From CAZSNT01 sp964607765 (GTDB lineage Bacteria; Verrucomicrobiota; Lentisphaeria; Oligosphaerales; JABHEG01), in NCBI GenBank assembly GCA_964607765.1, contig CAZSNT010000021.1, positions 1 to 64,000 on the forward strand: a DNA stretch of 64,000 bases, read 5' to 3'. The position numbers and the translations under genes were made by a program. Under the pieces are notes generated by a model. It made no database searches. It was given only the letters and a program-made list of their open reading frames with translations, and was not told the origin of the DNA. This document shows, one piece after another, positions 51,401 through 63,400 of this stretch. Within the stretch, counting starts at the first letter, position 1; every line of letters begins with the position of its first letter.

Positions 51401-54400
51401 CAAGCCCGGAGTCCCGTTCCGACCGGATACCACTGTGAGAGACTCTCCTCAGGATACTCCGGTACGGCATCCGTGATGTTGCCTGTCGTACCGGCATCGA
51501 GCAGTCCGACATGCGACTGGACGGCGCCGCCGGTGTAGTGCAGCGGCACAGCCGCATCGGCTGCGGATGCGAACTCGCTCAGCCGCGGGATGCGCATGGG
51601 CAGGCCTGCGGCACTGAACGTGGTGGTGAACAGGTCGAGGTCCACGAGCGCATCGCCGACGGTCAACGTCGTTCCGGCCTGAATGTCCGCGCCGGCGAAC
51701 ATGTAACCGTAGCTGTTGGTGGCCTGTCCGGGCATGGAGGAGAAGGCCAGCAGGTCGTATTCGGGCTCGCCCATATTCGTGACGTTCCCGCTCCAGTTCA
51801 GGATGAACACGGAGGCGTTGGTCGGGGTGAAGTCTGCATCATCGAGCTCTATGGTTGCAGTGCGGTACGGCTCGAGCGAGGCGCCCGTCCAAGTGCGCGG
51901 CAGGACCTGGCCGCCGAACACGACTGTGATGACCGACTTGCTGCTGCCGTCGCTGTGGCGGATGAAGGCCAGATCTGTCTTGCCGTCACCGTCCAAGTCG
52001 CCCATTCGCGACGCGGGCCGGCCAATGGTGGTCACGTCAACAATGAAGTCCGCCGCTGCGCTGACGTCCTCGAGACCGGTAATCCGCACCGGGCCGAGGA
52101 ACACATAGCTCGTATCCTCACCGTAGACCACTGCATCGTCTGCGCCGTCGCCATCGAAATCGCCGATGCCCTGAGCGTACTGCAGGCGGTCGTCCTCGCT
52201 GCTGCCCTCGAGAGCGAAGGCGTCATAAGCGTCGTGACTGCCGACGGTCGTGTCGCCCAGGTCGATCCCTGCGTGGCCACCGGAGGTCACGCCGGTGATG
52301 TTCGGCGTGGCCAAGTCGTATTCGTAGTAACGGCTCTGCGCCGCCGTCGTTTCCTCGGCCTCGTACTCGACCGGCTCGGAACCGTAGTACAGGTGAATCT
52401 CGCGGCCGAGCGGTTCGGCCAGGGCGATGTCGGCCACCCCGTCGTTGTTCACATCCTGCGGCCCCACGAAGAACAGCGCGGACAGCGTGTCCTGGGCCTC
52501 GGGCGCTACGTACCGCGGTCGATCCGTCTCGAACACCAAATCCGGAGTTCCGAAGCTCTGGACAGTCCACGCAGCCCGACCGAAGAAGACCTGGCCGACC
52601 TGGTGCGCGAGCAGCCTGCCGTCCTCCACCAGCCTGGGCGATGTCTCCCACCCCATGGCTGCGATGTCCGCAACGCCATCCCCGTCAGTGTCACCAAGCT
52701 GCCGCAGCATGTGCGCCTGCGGCAGGGCCAGGAATGCGACGGCTGTATCGTCCAGCATCAAAACGGACCCGCTGGTGGCGGAGCTGGCGGCGAACTCGTC
52801 CTCGCCGTCACCATCGATGTCTCCGAGGCCGGCGATGTAGTGCCCGGTCAAGTCCCTGCCGGTCGCGATCGTGAGGCCGGCGCCACCGGCTGCGCCGCTG
52901 TACCGCGAACTGCCGCCGTAGTAGACGAACACGTTTTGGCCCGCGCCGTTCGCGAAGGCAACGTCATCGTAGGTGTCGCTCACGGTGCGATTGACATTGC
53001 CCACGCCGGCAGCGGCCGACAGCCCGGCAACAGTGAAGACGGCGTCCCGCTGTGCCAGACTCAGTCTGGCCGTTACTTCGACGTCATCGACATACCAGCC
53101 CTCGAGATTGTTGATCTGGTTGTCCACGCTGTCGAATTCGAATCGGATCTTGATCGTCTGGCCCGCGAACGCGCTCAGGTCGACGGTGGCAGCGTGCCAG
53201 CCGCTGCCTTCCTCAGACAGCGTCAGCACGCCGGCGGCCGGGTCGTTGGAGGCCAGGAGCGTGCTGGTGGTGAAGTTGTCGGTGGACACAAACACTTCGG
53301 CCTGGTCGAACTGGGCCGGGAGTTTCTCGGTGCGCAGGAAGTAATTGAACTTCAGCGATGCCGACACGATGCCTGTCAGATCCACGCTGTCCGACGTTGC
53401 CGTGCCTGTCACGCGGGCGCCCGTGTCGTACGTGCCGGCTTTGAGGCCGGTGGACTGGCCGAAGTAGAGGCTCCAGGATGCGCTGTGTCCGACATCGGCG
53501 GCACGCCTGTTCGTGCGGTGCCACAGGTCGCCGGCAACAGTGAAGTCGTCCAAGTCCGTCTCGAACTGCGCAACCAGCGGCGAGTCGGGCGCCCAATTGT
53601 CGCGGCCGTAGTAGAGGTAGGCGCTATTGCCCTGGGTGACAATCAGATCGTCCTTACTGTCATCGTCGAGGTCACCGGCCCAGACAGCCTTCAGCGTACC
53701 TGCCGTGCCGCTGACGATTGCGAAGTCCGCATCGCCGAACAGATCCACCGCTTCCGCCCAGTGCTTGTCGCCGAGCAGCACGTAGACTGCCTGCTCGACA
53801 TCCTGCGGCGCGGCGCCGTCTGCCCGGGTTACAGCCACCGCGATGTCGGCGTAGCCGTCGCCGTTGTAGTCGCCGGGCTCTGCGAAGAACGACTGCACGC
53901 TCGAGCCGGTGGCAGGCTGCAGCACGGGGGCAGGCAGAGCCACTGTCACGCTGTCAACGCCACCCTCGGTGACATCCGCGAAGTCGCCGATGCCGACGGC
54001 GCCGGCCCCGTCATTATTGAGCTCGACAGCCGTGTGCAGCGATGCGACGAACGGAATGTCAGCGTCGCCGTTAATGGCGTCGACAACGGTCTGGGCCGTG
54101 GTCTGCCCGTCGTCAATGGTGACGGTCAACGTTCTGCTGCCGTCATCATACGCGACTGCGGCGGCGCCCGCGGCAGCGCCATCGACAAGTGAGACGGTCA
54201 CGCTGTTGTAGAGCGCTCCGGCATACTTGGCTTCGAGGCGCAGATCGTTTTTCTCGCCGTTCAGCAGCAGCGTGGCCGCTGCCTTCACGGACTGCCCGTC
54301 GAGCGTGACAGTAGCCGTTTCAGCCCCCGTACCGAAGTGGATGCGGGCGTAACTGGTGCCACCGCCGACGCTGTCCTTGACCGCCGCGATGAAGTCGGCG

Positions 54401-57400
54401 TAGCCATCGCCGTTCACGTCGCCAACGGGGATCGCCACCGGTTTCCAGTCCCAGTCCTCGGTGGTCAGCTGGACCTGGCCGTCAGCAGCGGCCACGTCGC
54501 CGGTCTCGCCGACGCCGGAGACGGCATCGTTGCTGAATTCGAGTTTGTACTGCCCCATTGCCGGCGCAACGCCCAGATTGTCCTGGGTCAGCGAGAAGCC
54601 AAGCTGAGCGGCGTCCTGACTCGAGGAGAAGGCGATCTCGAGTTCGCCGTAGTAGGACGAGATGAACCGAAGTCTGAAACCTGTTGCCACAGCGACGGCA
54701 TCCACGCTGACAACACCATTCAGAGAAGTCCCGGCAATCGCCGTGTTGATGTCGGTCGCCAGGTCGGCCACGCCATTCTGCGGCGGACCGTTGTCCAGCG
54801 TGCTGGCGCGCGGCAACGTGACGTCAACCGGATCGCGCCCGTCAAACGTGACAGTGAAGGTAATGTCGCCGACGTCAGCGGGGACCTGACCGTTCGGGGC
54901 GGCCGGCTCGGCGTCTGCCGTGACTGTTTTGGAGAGGACATTGACGACGTGCAGCAGGTAGTAGTCCGGCACGCCGCTGAACTGCTCGACCGGCGTGATA
55001 TCCAGGCCAGCGCCGTCGTCATTGTCGCGCGCGGCGAACAGGAACACGCTGGCCGCTTCGTGGCCTGCGAACAGCTGGCGCATCTCGCTGCTGTCGAACA
55101 CGACGTCGATCATGGCCAGCGTCAGACGCGCCGCATCCGCGTTGCCGAACTGCTCTGCGGCGTACGGCGTCGGGATGATGTACCAGTCACTGCGGTCGCC
55201 TTCATGGAAAGTCAGGCCGTCTATCTCGGTCTGCTCACCGGCTCGCGGTGTGACGGCCGGCAGCATGGCGGCGTAGGCGACGTCGTCGTTGAAGCCGCTG
55301 GCGCTGTTGCGTTCGACCAGTTCGTAATCGTCCGGCACATCGGCCGTGTCGCCGGCGAGCAGGTCTATTCCCGCGCCGCCGTCGATATAATCATTGCCGC
55401 GCCCGCCCGCGATGAAGTCGGAGTCTGCGCCACCGCTGATCACGTCGTCGTAGGCGCCGCCAAACAGCTTGTCATTGCCCGTGCCGCCGTCGATCTCGAG
55501 CGAGCTCAGGAGGGCGTGCTGCTCCTGGTCGCCCTCGTCAATGCCCCACTCGCTGTCAACGTTCGGGAACGTGTAGCCCGAGTCGCCGTGAACAATGTCG
55601 TCGCCGCCGCGCGTCTGGATGACGGTCTTCTCCACGCTGTGTGCCTGGTAGAACACATACGTCTGGGAGTAGATGCTCTTCTGGCTCGGCGAGGTCTGGC
55701 CCGCGGTGAGGCCCAACTCGGCAGAACTGACACTGTCGACCTCGATGCTCAGGTTCCGGGCGAGGTACGTGGTGTTGAAGACAAGCCGCCCGTCCTCCTG
55801 GCCAACGACGAGGCGATCGGTGAGGTCGGTCGGCTGCCCGCCCTGTGTCGCCGTGCGCATGGCTGCTTCGATGTCCGCGACAAGGTCGTGGATGTTCGTG
55901 TTGTTGGCGTCCGTCGGAATGGTGACGGTGACCGCACCGGCGGCCTCACCCAGGTCGAGTACGAGCGTCGTGTTGCTGGTGAGAACACCGTTCAGAGGCG
56001 GCGCGCTCGTGGCCGCCAGCACGGAGCCTGCGACCGTCTCGGTCTTGAACGACTGGTTGGCCGTGTCCCAAACGAGAGCGGTGAACTCGTACCGGTGCAG
56101 GAAGCGGTTGTAACGGATCGCCACGTGGTCCGGCACGGGTTGGCCAAGGTGGTCGGTGTCGCCGCCGAGGAACAGGACGCGGTCGTCGCCGTCGTCGCCG
56201 AAGAAGGTGTCCACGAACGTGGGCACGTACGTCTGATCGGAGTTCTTGATCTTCGGCAGTTCGTCCGGCAGCAACTGGAACGAGTCGTCACCCGGACCGC
56301 CGAACAGCAAGTCGGGCGCCTGCTCGTCGTAGCCGCCGGTGATCACGTCGTTGCCGGCGCCGCCGAAGATCCAGTCCTCGCCCGCGCCGCCGGACAGCAC
56401 ATCGTGGCCTGTCCCGCCGAGAATCACGTCCTTGCGCACTTGGTCGGTGCGGGTGGCCAAGTCGTGCGTCACGGGCGCCTGGTCGTCGTAGAGCTCGAAG
56501 CTCAGGCTGTAGATGGTGGGTACGCGGTTCGGGTTCGACACCCGCAGCAGATACGGCGTGTTGGCGGCCAAGCCGCTCAGGCCCATGGACCCGGTGGACT
56601 GCCCGGACAGGTCTTTGATGGAGTAGCCCGGATCGCCCACGACCGGGAACAGCTCGTACGTCGCCGGATTCCCGTCCGTGCTCTCGACCTTCACGTAGAC
56701 CTGTCCCTTGGCCACGCCGTCGAGGGTCAGCTTGATGTAGTCCTTCTGCGAGGTGTCACCGGTCAACGGGTTGGTGTCGGGGTCATTGAGGATCTGGCCG
56801 TCAGCATCGTAGAGGGTCATGGCCAGGTTGCCGCTCAGCTTCAGCAGGTTGAGCTTGGTCGCCGAGGTGCCCGCCGCCGCCAGATCGAACACGAACCAGT
56901 CCACGTCGTCTGCCGAGTGGAGCGTGAGCCCGACAATCCGGCTCAGGTCCTCGATGTCATCGATCTCGAAGGCGTCCGCCTGGCTGTCGTTCGGGGTGGC
57001 GGACGCGTCGATCGAGTCGGAGCTCACCGTCACCGGGTCCATGTCATTGTCGGTCGGGCTCGTCCCGTCCGCTTTGAAGATAGCAAGCAGCAGACCGTCG
57101 ATCTCAGAAGTGCTGACCAGAGACAGACTGGCGCCGGCACTCGGAGCAGTTGCGAACTGGAAGCTGTACCAGTCCGTGTCGTCCGGGCTGTCCATGGTCA
57201 GACCGGTGAAGCTGGTGTTCTGAGTGAGGTACAGGCTCGCGATGGCCGTCTGTCCGTCAGCGAAGTGCAGTTCCGTGACGGCCGGGTCATCGCTCTCGGC
57301 ATGCACGAGCAGGGACGCGCGAACGTCTCCGCTGATCGTGTAGAGCCGCAGCCTGTTGCCGTAGCGTCCGGCGCGCACCGAATCGCCGATGCCGGCAGCG

Positions 57401-60400
57401 CTCAACGCCAGATCCAGGTCCGCGACCAAGTCGTCGATGTCCGTGTTGTCGCTCGTAGCGTCGGCCGACACGGTGACCGACACTTCGGGCTTGGCGTCGA
57501 TGCTGATCAGGAACGTGGCGTCCGCGGTCAGCACGCCGTTGCTCGGCGCGTACCCGTAGATGGTGTCGTCGGACTGACCGTCGGTGAAGCCCAGGTTCTC
57601 CACTGTCTCCGTGCTGCCGTTGGCGGCCGCGACCGTCAGCGACTGCACCGCAGCCGCGTCTTTCGCAACCAGCTTGACGCTGCCGCCGCTCTCCGTGACA
57701 GCAACAAGCGCGTCCAGCCCGGCCGTCGTGATGGCGTCGCTGACGTCCGTGATCAGGTCGGACAGACTGCCGTTGCCCGTTGTCCCGGTCACGGTGACCA
57801 CGGTCGACTGCTCGTTGACGGTGACCGTGAAAGCCGGATCGCTGCCGTCGCCGTGGTTGGGCAGCTCGAATACACTGAGCACATCGCCAACCAGCTCTGC
57901 AGGAACATCGCCCGTGACGAGCACGGCATTGCCCACCGAATCGCCCGCCGAGTAGCCCAGGCGCGTGACAGTCAGCGCATCCGTCGCTGTCCCGCGAATC
58001 TCAATGGCCGTCACGTTCGCCGAGCTGGCCGGACCGATGACCAGGCGGTAGGTCGCCTCGATCGGGTCGTACGTGCTGCTGGCCACCAGACTGTCGGCCA
58101 GCCCGGCTGCGGAGATAGCCGCGGTCAGGTCAAGCGCCAGGTCGATGGCGGTCTGGTTGTCGGCCGTTCCCGGAATGGCGACTTCCACGCCTTCCGTGTC
58201 GTTGTTGATGTAGAAGGTGACGGCCGGTGTGACGCCGTCAACGTCTTCGAGGACGTAGTCTGTGGCGATGTCTCCCTGGCTGACCAGCCACGGCTGACCG
58301 AACGCGTAGGCGACATCCGCAATGTCGTTGCGTGTGTCACCCTCGGTCATGTCGGGGAGGATCGCGTTGCCGGACATGATTTCGACCTGGTCGTCACCGG
58401 GACCGGCATCGACCCAGACAGTCTTCTGCACGGTCGGACCGACCGTGATGATGTCGTTGCCCCGCAGACCGTCGACGATGATTGCCAGGAAGTCGGCCTC
58501 GGGCGGAAGCAAGCCGCCCACAAGCTGGTTCTCGGTGTATTCGACACGCGCCTTGGACGCGTCGCTGTCCTGCTGGCGCCGCAGGCTGTCAAGCTGGATC
58601 TGACTGTCGCTGGCGTTCCAGATCGGGTTGCCGGACTCATCGGTGGCGTCGAAGCTAAGCTTCACCTGGGCGGCGAACGTGTAGTTGCCGTTGTTGTTGC
58701 TCATCCGCGTGATGAGGTGCTGCCCGGCCAAGAGCCCCGGCTCCGTCACGAAGTCGACCGAAATCACATCGTCGACGTTGGTTGCGGCGTAGTACCAGAC
58801 CTTGTCCGTTTCCCTTGCATACTGCTTCCACTCGTCGCCGGCCAGTCCACCGTCAAGGGACTCGAACGGGGTGCCGTCGGCCCGGTACATGGTGTCGTCG
58901 CCCTCGCGCCCGTACATGAAGTCCAGCCCCGTGCCGCCGTAGAGCGAGTCGTCGAACGGCCCGCCGAGCATGCGGTTCAGGCCGGTGTCCTCGAGCTCGT
59001 AGACGCCGCCGCCGTCGTTGTCGTAGAACACGGTCGGCACATCCGGGTCGATGTAGATGCCGAACTGGCTCACCAGCTGGAGGGAGACCTGCTTGATCGA
59101 GAGCGTAAGCCGGCTGCCGTTGCGCCCCGCTTCGACCCGATCGCTCAGCCCGGCGGCGTCCAGAACGTCCGCCAGATCCTGAACCAGATCATCGACGGTG
59201 GTGTTGTCAGCAGTAGCAGCCACACTGATGGTGAGTGCAATCGCATCGCCGCCGCCCACGCGCAGCGAGAAGTGCGCATCGTCCTGGCCGTCGACGCCGG
59301 GGAGCTTGCCGTCGACGGGTGCGTCGCCGGAAGCCATGATCACGGTCTGGCCCGTGCTCGAGACCGTGTCGAAGTGCAGCACCGTCTCAGCGGGATCGCC
59401 GTTCGGCGTGTCAATGGTCAGCCAGACACCGGCGGACGTCAGCGTGATCCGGTTGCCTGCGGCTCCGGATTCGAGCTGGTTCCTGCCCGCAACGACCCAG
59501 TCACCGATGCCAGCCGCAACCAACGCTGTGTTGACGTCGGCAACCAGGTCGTCCAGCTCGACGTTGTCGTCTGTCGCGGACTTCGCAACGGTCACGTCCA
59601 CGGCCGGGTTACCGGAGAGCACGAGCGAGAAGTGAGCATCCGCGCTGAGCCGGCCGTTGCTCGGTGCATCGGCCGTACCGGTGACCATGGCCACCGCTTC
59701 CGGATCGGACATGTCGGTAATCTCGGCGTACAGGCCGTCCGCCAGGTTCATCTCGGTGATCGCCGGATCGTTGACGCCGCCCACGTTCGGGTCGCGCGAC
59801 CACGCGTACAAGTAGCTGACGCCCTGGCCACCGATCAGGTCATCGTTGCCCTGCCCTGCGAACAGGTGGTCCACGTCATCCGGCACACCCATGCCCGGGC
59901 CGCCGTCGCCCCAGATCATGTCATCGCCGCCCAGGCCGTACAGCCAGTCACTGCCTTTGCCGCCGTCGATCCGGTCCCGGCCGCCCGTGCCGCGCAGCGT
60001 ATCGTTGTCCTCGCCACCGTCCAGCACGGCGATCCAGTCGTTGCTGCGCTCGGTCAGGGCCGAGACGTCCAGAGCGCTCTGCCCCTCGACAAAGTCGATC
60101 GTGTCGTTGCCGGCGAGACCGGAAATGCGGAACTGCTCGACCATCGGCGTGCCGTTGTCATCACGCCATCCTCCGAGGAGAATCCGTGTCCCCGTGGCGT
60201 TCTGGTAGTGAATCCGCATCTGTTCCACGGCGAGCTGCCCGTCGGGGAAGCCCAGATCCGTCAGCCCGATCGAGCCCTGCTCGCCGCCGCTGAAGTTGCT
60301 GATCTTCATCACGCCTGTGCGGCCGGAGCCCGCCGATACCAGCGCAATGCTGGTCCCGCGTACGACCGCTTCGGCTTTGCCGGCCAGATCCGAGTTGCCG

Positions 60401-63400
60401 ATCGCTGTGTTGATCTCCGAGACCAAGGCATCTCGTGTCCCGTTCGCCGTTACCGTAAGGGAGACGCTCTTGCCGTCGAGCGTCAGGTCAAACGTCTGCT
60501 TGAAGCTGACCGCGCCCTCGATCGACACGGACGAGATGAGTGCCACCTCCTCGGAGATGCGGATCGTGTCGTGGAGCTGCGACGCCTCAATCAGCAGAAT
60601 ATCGGTCGCGTTGTCGTCGAGCACATCGCCCTTGCGGCTGTTGCCGTAGTGACCGTCAACTGTGTCACCGAACACGCTGTAGGCATCGCTCACGTCCATG
60701 GTCATGATGTCGATGCCGCCGCCACCGTAGAGGGTGTCGTTACCGTCTTGGCCTTCGAGCAGGTCCGTATCGGCGCCGCCCCAGAGCTCGTCGTTGCCGC
60801 CGCCGCCCAGCAGCTCGTCCTCGCCGCTGCCGCCGTACAGCTTGTCGTTGCCGCCGGTGGTTGCGGCGGAGCCGTTCTCGCCGTAGAGCGGGCCGGCCAG
60901 GTGCTCGCCGTGCAGGTAGTCGTTGCCGCTGCCGCCGTACAGCACGTCACCACGCAGGTTGCCGTAGAGCCGGTCAACACCGGCGCCGCCGTCGAGCAGG
61001 TCACCGATCTTGTCCTTCTCGACAGCGGCGTCCGTGGTAGGAGCGAACGCAAAGAGCACGTCGTTGCCGGAGCCGCCCCAGACGCGCTGCCCGGCCTGGC
61101 TGCCGTAGACGCGAGCAGCCTTCGTGCTCTCCGGTGCTTCAGCCGCGTCGGGATAGAGGAAGTCGCTGCCTTCTTCGCCGTAGAGATGATCGATGCCGGC
61201 AAAATTGGTTTCGCCCGCTTCGAACACGGCCTGGGCCTGGGCTTCGAAGCCGTAGTCGCCGCGGACCTTGTCATTGCCGGCGCCGCCACGCACCACATCG
61301 TCGTCGCCGCCGCCGGTCACGAAGTCGTTTGCCGCGCCGCCGTCCACGTAGTCGTCGCCCTGGTCACCGTTGAGGGCATCAATATCGCCGCCGCCGAAGA
61401 GCCAGTCGGTGTCCGCGCCGCCGTAGAGCAAGTCGCTCCCGTCGTCGACTTGACCCGCCATCGACTGGCCGGCGACAGCCACCGGTGTGAGCAGCGGGGG
61501 CTGGTACCCGGTGGGATGGTTCGCCTCGGCCTCGGCTGCGTAGGGCGGCAGCGTCATCTCCGCCTCGCGCTCAGCTGTGTCGGCCCAGCGGAAATCAGGC
61601 TCGAGCTTCGTTTCCAGGCCGCCCCACATCACGTCCATGCCGGCCTCGCCGAACAGCAGGTCGTTACCGGTATTCCCAACGATGAGGTCATCGGCCGGGC
61701 CGCCGAACATGATGTCGTTGCCAAGCCCGCCGTACAAGTCGTCGTTGCCGCCGTTGCTGCCGCCCGTCGATTCAATGCCGTCGAACGGGCTGGACACGGC
61801 GTAGGTGTCGATGTTCAGAGTCAGCACGGACGGGAAGGAGTCGATTTTGGCTGTCTCCACTTCGCCGTTGTCGCCCAGGATCACGTCGACCGCGGCGTCC
61901 AGAAGGCCGCCGTGGATGGCGTCGTCGCCCGGGCCGCCGATCAACACGTCACTGCCGCGGTTGTCCACGTTGATGTCGATGGCGTCGTCGCCGCCGTACT
62001 GCAGGTGAAGCGACTCGAGCTTGTCGACCGCAGGCAGACCAGTGCCGGGCACCAGGCTGCGGTGCACGTAGCCGCAGTCCCCGAACACGAAGTCGGCGCC
62101 GTCGCCGGCAAAGATCGTGTCGCCCTGGTCAGGATCGGGATCGGTCGCCTGATCGAAGCCGTCCGAGCCGCCGAGGATGATATCGGCGCCCTTGCCGCCC
62201 CGGAGTGTGTCGGAGCCGCCGTGCTCGGGTGCCGTTGAGTAGATGTCAAACGCAGTGGTCTGTCCGTCCTCACGGATCACCGCACCGTTGTCGCCCAGGA
62301 GGATGTCGTCGCGGCCGTCGTCTGCCCCGTCGTTGTACCCGCCGATGATCGTGTCGTGGCCTGTGCCGCCGATGATCGTGTCGCTGCCGACATGGCCAGT
62401 GACGTCGATTGAGTCGTCGCCACCGTACGCGGTGTCGCGGGAGTCCATCCGCACCACAACCTGATTATTGTCGCGCGTGACAAGGGCGCCGTCACCGAAC
62501 AGGATGTCATTGCCCGCGTCGCCATCAATCGTGTCGCCGCCCACGTCCTTGGCATCCGTGTCGCCGGTGCCGCCCAGGATGATGTCGTCGCCCGGGCCGC
62601 CTGTGATGGTGTCGCGGCCGCCGTACTCGGGCGCCGTGGTCATGAAGTCGTAGGAATCGCTCGAGCCGACGTCGAAGAACATCATGCCGTTGTCGCCAAG
62701 AATCGTGTCCGCCGCGCTGTCCGGGCCGCCGGCGATCGTGTCGTGGCCGCGGCCGCCGATGATCGTGTCAGCCCAGCCGTTGCCGGTGAGGTCAATCGAA
62801 TCGTCGCCGCCGTAAGCCGTGTCCCGCGACTCAATCTCCGTAATCACCCGACTGTTGTCGCGCGTGATGGTCGCACCGTCGCCGAACAGGATGTCCTTGC
62901 CGTCGCCGCCGATGATCGTATCGCCGTCAACGCCGTAACTGTCGTCGCCGCCCGAGCCGCCCAGGATGATGTCATTGCCGGCACTGCCCTGGATGTCGTC
63001 AACGCCGCCCAGGGTCGGCTCGATGGACCAGATATCGAACGACGCAGCCGTGCCGTCGTCCATCACGACCACGCCGTTGTCACCCAACAACACGTTGACA
63101 GCCACGTCGGTCGCACCGCCGCGAATCGTGTCGTCGCCGTTGCCGCCCAGGATGATGTCCGCGCCCAGAGCCCCGGTCAAGTCAATGCGGTCATCGCCGC
63201 CATAGGCCGGGTAGGTCGCCTCAATCCGGGTGACCGTCCTGCTGTTGTCGCGCGTGATGTAGCCGCTGTCACCCAGAATGATGTCCGCGCCCGCGTAGCC
63301 GTCGATCACATCCCCGCCGCCGGCCGCGTGCTCGTCCGTGCCACCGCAGCCACCAAGGATGATGTCGGCACCGGGACCACCCGCGATCGCGTCCGTGCCG

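Noticed and set aside
49170..51440. A secreted subtilisin-like protease accompanying the P domains
   Set aside because: No catalytic Asp/His/Ser motifs of that family were seen upstream within the window; the neighbours are PA14 and FG-GAP.
54337..62238. Very long + strand frames antisense to the gene (also 24484-31164, 17281-22563, 5341-9798), rich in Arg, His and Val
   Set aside because: They share triplets with the real gene. They stay open because TTA, CTA and TCA codons are avoided on the coding strand. Their translations have no domain structure, only the mirror image of the repeats.
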